From: Acidobacteriota bacterium
GTDB taxonomy: Bacteria > Acidobacteriota > Terriglobia > UBA7540
DNA: 64,000 bases
NCBI GenBank assembly: GCA_021838785.1
Contig: JAKCCV010000001.1
Span: 186,001 to 250,000, forward strand
Direction: 5' to 3'
Under the pieces are notes generated by a model, which ran no database searches, was not told the origin of the DNA, and was given only the letters and a program-made list of their open reading frames with translations. How positions within the stretch are numbered: position 1 is the stretch's first letter; each line of letters opens with the position of its first letter. Made by a program: the position numbers and the translations under genes. Positions 22,585 to 30,481 of this stretch are shown here, piece by piece.

Positions 22585-23405
22585 CGCGGGCTGCAGGCAG
22601 CGCGATCATTCGGAATACGGTGGCTGGAAACGTAAAGACAGTTTCTGGAACGAGTCTGCCGGCTCCAATGACGCTGGTGGCGGCGGGCGGAACGTTCAAT
22701 GTTGAGACGGCCACCTGCGGCGTGACCTGCATTACCTGCTCCGGCTACTCCAACCCGGCAGTCACGCCCAACCCTGTCCTGTGCCCGGTCGGTGACAGCA
22801 TGCAACTCACCTTCGAAGCGACGGATTCCAACGGCGACGTAGTCAGCCTTCCGGCCAACTGGGCCAGCTCGGATACGACGGTGATGACCGTGGGCGAGAC
22901 CACGGGCATAGTGACGGGCTTGGAGGCAGGCACGCCGACCATAACCGCGCAGTCCTCCACCCCGATCATCGTCAACACCGGGACGATCTGCTCCTCTGTC
23001 GACCCCAGTTGCCAGTACGCCCAGCCGAGCGCCGGCGCCAACGCCGAGACGATGGACTTCTCCATCTGGCTCGACAACCGCAATGTAGACTGCACCGGGC
23101 AGACGGAGAGTTACCAGAAGTTCCAAGCGACCCCCTCTTCAACGAACCTGAACATTTCGGCCTCCGGGTCGTCGTGTAAGGTGACGGGTACGACGGGCAA
23201 CATAGATCTGGACGCAAAGAACCCCACCAGCTTTAGCGTTGTTACCGGCATCGGGGAGTGCCAGGTTAATTTCTACGCCGGCCCGGCGCAGTCGAACGGG
23301 TACGCAGGGACGATCACGGTACAGATAACCGCGGCCTTCGCCGAAGGGCCAGGGACAGTCACCCATAGCTTTACCGGGAACATTGCATGTGGGAGCAGCC
23401 CATGA
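22581..23405 (+). pseudogene. Array unit B: 5'-truncated secreted protein with C-terminus B
   Basis: The frame opens with a TTG that overlaps the stop of partner 2. Protein similarity to unit A starts abruptly at 22593 (AGSAIIRNTVAGNVKT) and lasts to 22837, so the N-terminus is missing. After the shared block it diverges: a BIG2-like domain of different sequence (NWASSDTTVMTVGETTGIVT), CSSVDPSCQYAQPSAGA, then a C-terminal beta domain with three more cysteines ending GNIACGSSP. Its stop overlaps the start of partner 3 (ATGA), so if read it would be translationally coupled to that gene. Start codon and secretion signal are absent, hence the pseudogene/cassette call. Confidence 0.6.
22593..22837 (+). 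repeat. Conserved array block, copy B (inner part)
   Basis: These 245 bp align base for base in length with 18994-19238. The copy begins at GCAGGCAGCGCGATCATT and ends at AACGGCGA, so it lacks about 100 bp at the 5' side and about 60 bp at the 3' side compared with copies A and C. Its left edge lies 8 bp after the stop of partner 2. Confidence 0.9.
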
Positions 23406-24406
23406 CCGTCCAGCGGCCGCGCGGCCCTCTGCCGATTTTAGGGCACGGCCTGGTCTCGGCTGTCCTGGCGTGGTCCTCGTGTGTCGGGCTGGCGCACGCT
23501 GCCGTTCCGAGCTGGGTCGCAACGCCCCTCAAGGTTGAGCCGGGGCCCGGCATCGACAGCGGATGGAGGGTCGAGCGGGCGAGCGTGACCGAGAACTTCC
23601 GCCAGATCGAGGTCGAGGTAACGGTTGAGAGCGTCGCGCCCGCTCCGATTGAGACGGCCACGTTCTACGGCGAATTGTACGACGGCTCCGGCCGCCTCTG
23701 CTTCACGGCGCTGTTCAGCCTGACGACCAACACCCAAAGGCTTAAGGGGCCGATCCTCCCGGGCCAGGCGAGGACGTTGTATTCGAGCAGCGTCTTCCTC
23801 GCCAGCGCGACCCAGCCGCGGCTCATGCGGTTTTATTTAACTCACCAGTACCCGCCACCGGGGTCGGTCCTGGGGAGGGAGGTCGCGCCGCGTGTGTGGT
23901 CTCCCGCCGCTTTGAGCCCCATCTCACTTTATCCCTCGGGACAGTGGGACCGACTGTGCCTTGGAGGGACTGGGGTCTCAAGCTCCGCGCCCCTGGTGGA
24001 CGTGGCCCTGGGTCTGGCTGATGTCGGGCCGACCGGCAAGCTGGAGCACTTCCAAGTCCTCGACGCCCTTGGTACCTGGCCGTTCGCTGCATGGACTGAG
24101 GTGTTCATGTCGCGCGTGCGCTTCAGGCCCGCACGCCTGGGAGGCAGGCCAACCGCCGCAAAGACGCTGGTCCTCTTCCGGGTCGTCCTACGAGAATGGA
24201 ATAAGGGGGATGCACCCTACTTGCCGAGGTCAAGCGCGTGGGTCAAGTCCTACACGCAGTCGTTCCCCGGCGGCCAAGTTCCCGTGATAGACGTTATCCA
24301 GCTTAACCGCCCTCCGCAAACAGCGCCCCCTGGAGCTTCGAACGGCTCGGCGCCGTGTTTCGAAGACGACTTCACCCCGTACTGGTCGCAGGGCATAAGC
24401 AGGTAG
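23402..24406 (+). CDS. Array partner 3: secreted FxLYD/TonB-C-like protein
   Basis: The start at ATG 23402 overlaps the stop of unit B. The 334-residue product has an N-terminal export signal (ILGHGLVSAVLAWSSCVGLA). A middle beta domain follows with IEVEVTVESVAPAPIETATF and TLYSSSVFLASATQPRLMRF, resembling the FxLYD type. A C-terminal region with AAWTEVFMSRVRFRPARLGG recalls the TonB C-terminal fold (rFxPAxxxGxP). It is unlike partners 1 and 2, so partner identity changes with the C-terminus. Domain assignments are by eye and tentative. Confidence 0.65.
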   Translation: MTVQRPRGPLPILGHGLVSAVLAWSSCVGLAHAAVPSWVATPLKVEPGPGIDSGWRVERASVTENFRQIEVEVTVESVAPAPIETATFYGELYDGSGRLCFTALFSLTTNTQRLKGPILPGQARTLYSSSVFLASATQPRLMRFYLTHQYPPPGSVLGREVAPRVWSPAALSPISLYPSGQWDRLCLGGTGVSSSAPLVDVALGLADVGPTGKLEHFQVLDALGTWPFAAWTEVFMSRVRFRPARLGGRPTAAKTLVLFRVVLREWNKGDAPYLPRSSAWVKSYTQSFPGGQVPVIDVIQLNRPPQTAPPGASNGSAPCFEDDFTPYWSQGISR

Positions 24407-24430
24407 GCCGGGCCGGAGGACGTTCTGCCG

Positions 24431-24829
24431 GTGCATCTGAATGGTTCTACAATGATTGACGTGATGATGCTGATCGAAAGCGGCCAGCCGGACGCGAACG
24501 GCCACACGTTCCCGATGACCGAGACCGCAGGCAGCGCAATCATTCGGAATACGGTGGCCGGAAACGTAAAGACAGCTTCGGGAACGAGTCTGCCGGCTCC
24601 AATGACGCTGGTGGCGGCGGGCGGAACGTTCAATGTTGAGACGGCCACCTGCGGCGTGACCTGCATTACCTGCTCCGGCTACTCCAACCCGGCGGTCACG
24701 CCCAACCCTGACCTGTGCCCGGTCGGTGACAGCATGCAACTCACCTTCGAAGCGACGGATTCCAACGGCGATGTCGTGTACCCCTCGGCCACCTGGTCAA
24801 GCACCGACACGTTGGTAATGACGGTGAAC
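24431..24829 (+). repeat. Conserved array block, copy C
   Basis: These 399 bp match 18892-19296 apart from a 6-bp deletion near the 5' end and scattered changes. Similarity begins about 12-20 bp after the stop of partner 3. At 24831 the sequence changes abruptly to the segment that is also found, from the same base, at 27446. Confidence 0.9.
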
Positions 24830-24830
24830 G

Positions 24831-24976
24831 CGGCGGGGGATTTGGTCGTGGACGCGCATATGGCGAACGAAGGCGATGGTTGGAGTGGCTCCGGCGCGAA
24901 CCCGTGGCATCTCGACGCCACGACCGACTCGGTTTTGTTCCTGACGAATGAAAGCAATCAGCCGGCCCGCGTCGGG
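24831..24976 (+). repeat. Second array repeat, copy in unit C
   Basis: The 146 bp from CGGCGGGGGATTTGG to CCCGCGTCGGG recur at 27446-27591 with a single visible mismatch (GCGAACG against GCCAACG). Here the sequence encodes the segment AGDLVVDAHMANEGDG of unit C and continues into its next domain. Confidence 0.9.
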
Positions 24977-26402
24977 CTTTCCATCACCGCCGAGAATGTG
25001 CATTACTATTTGACCTCGCTCGAACTTGCGCCCTACGAAACGCGGGCCATCAGCATTCGCCAACTCCGCGACGCGCAGGTGGCTGACTTCAAGGGCAACA
25101 AGATTCCTCCCAACGCCACGGACGGCTCGGTCAATTGGGTTAGAATAGACGATGTTCCCATGAGCGGCCGCTTAATGGTCATCCGCCGGGGCCAAGGCAC
25201 CGTATCGAGCTACGATTGTTGCACATGCGTCTGTCCACTGAGCTTTACGACGGTCACGGTGACCCCGTCGCCGAGCTTTGACACGCTGGCTGGCGGGACG
25301 ACGGCTTGTACCTGCACGGCCGACTACTATAGCTGCAACAGCACCCCCTACTATTACGATGAGACCGTGGGTGCCAGCTGGAGCTCCAGCGACACCAGCG
25401 TGGCGACCATGGACGGCAGCGTCAATGGCCAAGTCGACGCGGTGGCCGCGGGCAGCGCCACCATCCAGGCCGCTTACAGCGGCGACCAGTGGTACTACTA
25501 CTCGCCCCAAGCCCGCTGCGTCTCCAACTTGATCCACGCCACCGGCAGCAACACCGCCAACGTCTGCGGGCTATCCATTTCCAGCCCCGCCGCCAACGCC
25601 GTGTACAGCCTGGGCGGGGCGAACTACAACCAGGCGACCGTGCCCCTGGAGGCGGATTCCTCCTGCTCCGGCGCAGCGAGCTGGACGCTCAACTTTACCT
25701 ATACGCCCAAGACCGGCGGTCCGTTCACCGCATCGCCGACCACTTCCACGACGATCAACCAAAGCACGAACTACACCACGAACGTCGGTCAGGGTGGACA
25801 GGTGAACGCTCAGGCGTCGGCCACGCTAGACGGGCAGGCGTTCAACGCCTCGGTCACGTTCTACGTGCTCGGGCCCAGCGGCGGCATTCCGAACTCGACC
25901 ATCAGCGCGCGGCTCTACGGCCTCTACTCGGGAACCACGTCGGGCCTGTTGACGGGCATCGCCATGCACGAGAGCCACTACGCGCAGTTCTACAACTATT
26001 CCGAAATGGGCTTTACCGGCCTGTGGCCGCAAGGGAACCGGGTGGGCACGCTCGACCTCTTCGTGGGGTTAATGCAGATTCCAAACAATATGCCCGACGG
26101 CTTCGACTGGCTGACCAACACTCAGGGCGGCGCAAATACCTTTCAGGACAAGCTGAGTGCCGTAGCCAGTTGGGTGGCGGGCTTGCAGAAGCAATATCCG
26201 AGCCTGCCCAATCTGAGCGGTACGCAGCAGGAGGACAACGCGCTGGTGCTGTACGGGGGCTACGACGCGTTGGATTATCCGGCCAAGTATTACATCTGGC
26301 AGCCGAATAGCAGCGACAACGGATGGGTTGAAGACACTAGCAGCCCGGCTTACGCTTATGTTTATGCGCAGGCCACTACGAACCAACAAGCTGGGGTTCG
26401 CA

Positions 26403-27389
26403 ATGAAATTCAGGCGCAGTAGGCCGGAACTAGTCTGGTTCACCGCAGCGGCCCTCCTCGCGTGCGCGGCGCGGGCGGCCTCAGCGGCACCGTATCGGTT
26501 CTACGCCAGCCCGCCGTTCGCTTGGCCCGTAACGGCGCGGGGCGCGTGGGCCGCGAACCAGAGGGTGACCAAGGCGGCGCTGAACGCCTTTCTTCCGCAG
26601 CCGATAATCCGTGACTTTCGCTTCGCGCAGCTTGGCCCCGGCGAGATTTGCCTTATCGAAGCCTGGCAGGGTCGCGGGGCGCACCAGATGGAGGTGGTGT
26701 GTCCGGCGAGGGGAGGCGGCTACTGGGACACCTCGCTGCCGTACTACGCGCCCGTCCCGCTGGCTTGGTGCGTCACCGAGCTCAAGGGCGACGGGAACTC
26801 TGAGGTTATCTCGTCAGAGGGGGACGGCTCACCATACAGCCCACCGCTGTACTGGTACACGATCTACAGCTTCAAGAAGGGTGTGCCGCTGGACGTCAGC
26901 AGCGCGTTCCCGGGCTTCTATCGGGCGGTCCTGCTGGCGCAAGTCTCCGCAGCGGACTACCTGCTCAAGCCCCCGTTCGCCGCCGAGCCCCTGTCCCCTG
27001 CGGCGCGCTACCTCAAAATGGGCCTGCAGTTTATGGTGCTGAAGTACAAGCGTCGAGTCCTGGGCCAGAAAAAGGCGGGCCTGCGCCACGGACTCGCGTG
27101 GATCAAATCCCCGTACACGGATGTGCAGGGTCTAGGGTTTAGCACGCTGGCTGACATCAGCGACCCGCGCTCCATAGCGGCGCTTCGACGGCTGGGGGCA
27201 AGGACGCAAAACCAGGGGACGTGCGTGGCCGTCGTCAACGCGCTGGCGCGCCTCGAGGGGCGTGCGCCCCGCGGCATCGTCGGCGATCCAGCGGACGTGA
27301 AGAAGATCCTAAAATGCGACTCAATGAAGCCATCCGCGCCGTGCCTGCTCCAACAGGGATGCGTCGTCCCGGCCCAAAGACCCTATTGA
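26403..27389 (+). CDS. Array partner 4: secreted protein of unknown function
   Basis: The ATG at 26403 lies 20 bases inside the 3' end of unit C, in another frame. The 328-residue product starts MKFRRSRPELVWFTAAALLA, a signal peptide cleaved near ASA. The mature part is mixed, with FAQLGPGEICLIEAWQGRGA, ELKGDGNSEVISSEGDGSPY (an Asp-rich, possibly calcium-binding loop) and aromatic-rich strands. Helices from about 205 onward include LKMGLQFMVLKYKRRVLGQK. It is not similar to partners 1-3. No family was recognised. Confidence 0.65.
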   Translation: MKFRRSRPELVWFTAAALLACAARAASAAPYRFYASPPFAWPVTARGAWAANQRVTKAALNAFLPQPIIRDFRFAQLGPGEICLIEAWQGRGAHQMEVVCPARGGGYWDTSLPYYAPVPLAWCVTELKGDGNSEVISSEGDGSPYSPPLYWYTIYSFKKGVPLDVSSAFPGFYRAVLLAQVSAADYLLKPPFAAEPLSPAARYLKMGLQFMVLKYKRRVLGQKKAGLRHGLAWIKSPYTDVQGLGFSTLADISDPRSIAALRRLGARTQNQGTCVAVVNALARLEGRAPRGIVGDPADVKKILKCDSMKPSAPCLLQQGCVVPAQRPY

Positions 27390-27445
27390 TACAGCGGGCC
27401 GCCGCGGACAATGATTGCCCAAGTCCCGCCACGGCAGGATGAACT

Positions 27446-27591
27446 CGGCGGGGGATTTGGTCGTGGACGCGCATATGGCCAACGAAGGCGATGGTTGGAG
27501 TGGCTCCGGCGCGAACCCGTGGCATCTCGACGCCACGACCGACTCGGTTTTGTTCCTGACGAATGAAAGCAATCAGCCGGCCCGCGTCGGG
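27446..27591 (+). repeat. Second array repeat, orphan copy at array end
   Basis: This fragment starts 57 bp after partner 4 and repeats 24831-24976. It is in an open frame from 27441 to a stop near 27636, but the sequence after 27591 is unrelated to unit C. No partner gene follows. It marks the right edge of the array and is a gene relic. Confidence 0.85.
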
Positions 27592-27790
27592 GCCAGGGAG
27601 TTCCGTCAATTCTTCCCATCGCGGCATGGCATCTGAACAACCCCAATGACGCTGATGGTGCCTACCCGTAAACCGAGACGTCTCAGAGCGACGACGATAT
27701 TCACGATTGAGTCGCCCGGCGACCGATCACCGAACCACCCACGGCTCGAGGCCATTCTACCAGCTTACGGGAAACCCCTCGGGTCGGTTC

Positions 27791-28801
27791 TCAGTCGAGG
27801 GCGACCGGCCCGGCTTGACGGTAGGATTGTTCGGCCGCCAGGGCCACGGCCAGCGCCTGACGACCATCCTTGCCATTGACCCGCACCGGCGCATCAGATC
27901 GAATGGAGCGCACAAAGTCGCGCAGCTCGGCCAAGTAGGCGTCGGCAAAGCGGACGAGCCAGTGCTCCACCACATCGTGCGCAATGCCCGTTGAGGTCAA
28001 AACCTGAAGAGGAGTCTGCTGGAGATAGCCGACCTGCACAGCGCCTCGCGTCCCCAAAATCTCCGTGCGAATGTCGTAACCGTAGCTCGATTTACGAAAC
28101 GCCTCAATGTTGCCGATCCCGCCGCGCGCGAACCGGAGATTCACCAAGGCGGCGTCCACATCGCCAAAGGGAGCCAGCTCTGGGCAGGCCAGTACCCCCG
28201 CGTACGCGTGCACCGCGGCCACTTCGTCGCTCATCATCCAGCGCGCCAAATCAAAGTCGTGAATGGCCGCATCGCTGAACAAGGTGCCGTTAATCCCGGC
28301 TTCAAAGAAGCTGACCGGCGGCGGCTGCCGGTCGCGCCCGACCGACTTGAATATCACCGGCTCGCCAATCTCCCCCGCTTCAATCCGCCGGAAAGCAGCG
28401 GCGTAGCCAGGGTCATAGCGCCGCATAAATCCAATTTGAAGCTGGACGCCGGCAGCGCCGACAGCCGCCAACGCCAGGTCGGACTGAGCGAGGCTGAGTG
28501 CCAGTGGCTTCTCGCAGAAGATGTGCTTGCCGGCCCGAGCCAGAGCCTCGATCTGCTCGGCATGAAACTTGGATGGAGTGGCAATGACGACGGCTTGAAT
28601 GTCCTTGCGATGGAGGATCTCGTCGAGGCGATCGGTAGCCTGCTCGACTTCAAGGTCCGCAGCAACTTCGAGGGAGCGGGAACGGCTGGAGTCACACACC
28701 GCGAGGAGCTGTGCTTCCGGCACGTGGCGGCGCAAATTCTCGGCGTGTCGCCGCCCAAGCATTCCAACACCCACCACGGCCACGCCCAACCTTGCCTGCA
28801 C
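27791..28801 (-). CDS. Gfo/Idh/MocA-family oxidoreductase, inositol-dehydrogenase-like
   Basis: The 336-residue product has an N-terminal Rossmann fold with GVAVVGVGMLGRRHAENL (GxGxxG). The family's EKP motif is present (IFCEKPLALSLAQSD, Lys near residue 97), and the C-terminal alpha/beta domain shows SDAAIHDFDLARWMM, with the conserved Asp/His-type active-site pair. Such enzymes oxidise cyclitols or sugars with NAD(P). The next gene downstream on the same strand is a GRP-family sugar transporter gene, 103 bp away in the reverse direction of transcription order. A myo-inositol-type substrate is possible, but no other iol genes are present. Confidence 0.85.
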   Translation of the reverse strand: MQARLGVAVVGVGMLGRRHAENLRRHVPEAQLLAVCDSSRSRSLEVAADLEVEQATDRLDEILHRKDIQAVVIATPSKFHAEQIEALARAGKHIFCEKPLALSLAQSDLALAAVGAAGVQLQIGFMRRYDPGYAAAFRRIEAGEIGEPVIFKSVGRDRQPPPVSFFEAGINGTLFSDAAIHDFDLARWMMSDEVAAVHAYAGVLACPELAPFGDVDAALVNLRFARGGIGNIEAFRKSSYGYDIRTEILGTRGAVQVGYLQQTPLQVLTSTGIAHDVVEHWLVRFADAYLAELRDFVRSIRSDAPVRVNGKDGRQALAVALAAEQSYRQAGPVALD

Positions 28802-28904
28802 GGTGCCTCCTGTCCGCTTAATTTCTAACCGCTTAGGTTGCGCTGGTATCTTAAAACGCTCGCCGCCCTTTATCCAAGAAATTTCTGCTGGGCCGAGCCT
28901 CCCA

Positions 28905-30188
28905 CTACGAAAACCTTGTGCGCTTCCACAAGAGCCAACCGCTGCCGACCAGGAACACCAGCATCAAAAGCACTAAACCAAGCATCCAGCCTTGCCGCAA
29001 GTGGAGCGCAGGAACCTGAGCGTTGGCCCCCAGCCACAAGAAAATCCCGCCGGCAGCCGCGACCACCACTGCATCCCACCCTCGGTGCGACGGCGCCGCG
29101 CGCGCCACCACGTCTTCACCCTGCTGGGCGGCTTGGGCATCTTCCAAACTAATTCCGTAGCGATGGCACTCGCGCGCGATGGCCTGTTGGGTGGAAACTT
29201 GTTCTCCCTCGGGGGCCGCGGCGCTGCTGATGGCAGCCGCACCCAGAATCATCGCCACCGAACCGGCGACGACCATCATCAGCGTTAACCTGCCGTGTCC
29301 GGCGAATTCGCTGAAGACCAACGCACCCCAGGCAAGTCCCCAAAGTTGGTTGGTATTGGAAAGGGGCACGCCGCGTCCGATCCCGATATATTTGGCGGCA
29401 TAGTTCTGGAAGAGATCGCCGACCACCCAGCAGAATCCCCCCAGGAAGAGCCAAAATAGAGCGGGTCGAGCCTCCCGCAGTTGGGCAACCACCGAGGCGG
29501 CACCGCCGCTGAAGGCGATCGCCAACGCCGACATCGTGATCACCTCGCCCACGGTGAAAACGGTGACGAACGAGATGGGGTTCATGCCGCTCAGATAGGC
29601 TTTACGGTAAGGAATATACATCGTCCCGAACATCAGTCCAGCGCCCACGGCGGCCGCGATTCCAGAAAGGGCGCGATGGGGCGAGGTGGAGGCTTCATGG
29701 GAAGAGGCGTAGGCCAGGACGACGGCTCCTCCCAGAATAGCAATCGCGCCACCAACGACCTTCACAGCCGTCTCGGTTCCGGCCCCGCGCAACTCCCGGA
29801 AGAAAAACCATCCCCAGAAAACCCCTACCAGGCTGTTGACATTCCAGAGCGGAAACGCGATTGAAAGGCCAATGTCGCGCACCGCGAACACGGTCAGCGT
29901 GTTGCCCACCGCCCAGAGTGCACCAGCCAATACAGCCCACACCATCAGGTAGGATTTCTGGCGAAGATCGGCGAAGACGTAACCCGTCCCTTTCAAAACG
30001 GTCGGCAGCGTCCACCGAGCCACGAACACGCCGGCCACCATGGCGAGGGAAACGAGGAAGGGCGAAAGGCCGACGGTCACCAGCTTGGTGGGCGCTTCCG
30101 CGCCTGCCAACCAAGCCCCCGCCGCCAGTCCGCAGACCACCCCCAGCTCGTGCAAGGATTGAGCCGTATTGACTGGACGTTGTTCCAC
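28905..30188 (-). CDS. GRP-family sugar transporter (RhaT/GlcU-like)
   Basis: The 427-residue protein has about ten membrane segments in two DMT-like halves. They include LVSLAMVAGVFVARW, SYLMVWAVLAGALWAVG, the short motif FPLWNVNSLVGVFWGWFFF and, in the second half, FWLFLGGFCWVVGDLFQNYA followed by PLSNTNQLWGLAWGALVFSE. These repeats are typical of glucose/ribose porters of the drug/metabolite transporter superfamily. A soluble loop (about 315-365) with charged residues precedes a last pair of membrane helices, an extension beyond the usual fold. It lies upstream of the oxidoreductase gene on the same strand. Confidence 0.8.
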   Translation of the reverse strand: MEQRPVNTAQSLHELGVVCGLAAGAWLAGAEAPTKLVTVGLSPFLVSLAMVAGVFVARWTLPTVLKGTGYVFADLRQKSYLMVWAVLAGALWAVGNTLTVFAVRDIGLSIAFPLWNVNSLVGVFWGWFFFRELRGAGTETAVKVVGGAIAILGGAVVLAYASSHEASTSPHRALSGIAAAVGAGLMFGTMYIPYRKAYLSGMNPISFVTVFTVGEVITMSALAIAFSGGAASVVAQLREARPALFWLFLGGFCWVVGDLFQNYAAKYIGIGRGVPLSNTNQLWGLAWGALVFSEFAGHGRLTLMMVVAGSVAMILGAAAISSAAAPEGEQVSTQQAIARECHRYGISLEDAQAAQQGEDVVARAAPSHRGWDAVVVAAAGGIFLWLGANAQVPALHLRQGWMLGLVLLMLVFLVGSGWLLWKRTRFS

Positions 30189-30213
30189 CGATGCTCGCAG
30201 TGGCGTTGGCCCC

Positions 30214-30396
30214 TCAATGAAGATAAATCAGCAGCAGGATTCCGAGTGCCAGCACCGCCACGGGAACCCAGAATTGACTGTCTGTGAAAATAGCTCGAGT
30301 CGTGGAGGATGGCACACTCTCTTTGAGCTTCTGCATAGGCTCCGCGCTCCCTAAACCTTTCGACCCTCCCGTGAATTGATTGCCGCCCATAGGCAT
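30214..30396 (-). CDS. Small C-tail-anchored membrane protein (60 aa)
   Basis: The product starts MPMGGNQFTGGSKGLGSAEP and ends with one membrane helix (FWVPVAVLALGILLLIYLH), preceded by the polar stretch SVPSSTTRAIFTDSQ. It ends 25 bp before the GRP transporter start and may be cotranscribed with it. The upstream ribosome site is weak. Composition and the clear C-terminal anchor argue for a real gene; no family was recognised. Confidence 0.45.
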   Translation of the reverse strand: MPMGGNQFTGGSKGLGSAEPMQKLKESVPSSTTRAIFTDSQFWVPVAVLALGILLLIYLH

Positions 30397-30481
30397 TTCA
30401 TCTTACGCAAGAGGGCAGAAGAAGTGGCGCCGGACGTTAGCATGCCAGCGCCTCTGCCTCCCCCATTGAAGCCCACAGCCT

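Larger units (their letters stand above)
24431..26422 (+). pseudogene. Array unit C: chimeric secreted protein with lysozyme-like C-terminus
   Basis: The frame opens at a GTG inside the shared block (HLNGSTMIDVMMLIESGQPD) with no signal peptide, so it is 5'-truncated like units A and B. Block C ends at 24829 and is joined at 24831 to another family segment (AGDLVVDAHMANEGDGWSGS) with HYYLTSLELAPYETRAISIR, a Cys-rich piece (YDCCTCVCPLSFTTVTVTPS), a BIG2-like domain (ASWSSSDTSVATMDGSVNGQ) and an Ig-like domain. The last 170 residues look like a lysozyme/lytic-transglycosylase fold: LLTGIAMHESHYAQF (candidate catalytic Glu), then FVGLMQIPNNMPDGFDWLTN. The segment order is scrambled relative to unit A. 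At 663 codons it is the longest member. Confidence 0.6.

Noticed and set aside
25489-26310. A 273-codon plus-strand frame inside unit C
   Set aside because: Alternative frame of the unit C ORF; its Arg/His-rich product has no domain.
18577-27389. Classic contact-dependent inhibition or Rhs toxin locus
   Set aside because: No Rhs/YD repeats, haemagglutinin repeats, VENN or PAAR-like motif; similarity to polymorphic toxins is only in layout.
27633-27790. Additional array fragment after 27591
   Set aside because: A short match to the array (CCAATGACGCTG) is too small to distinguish from chance.
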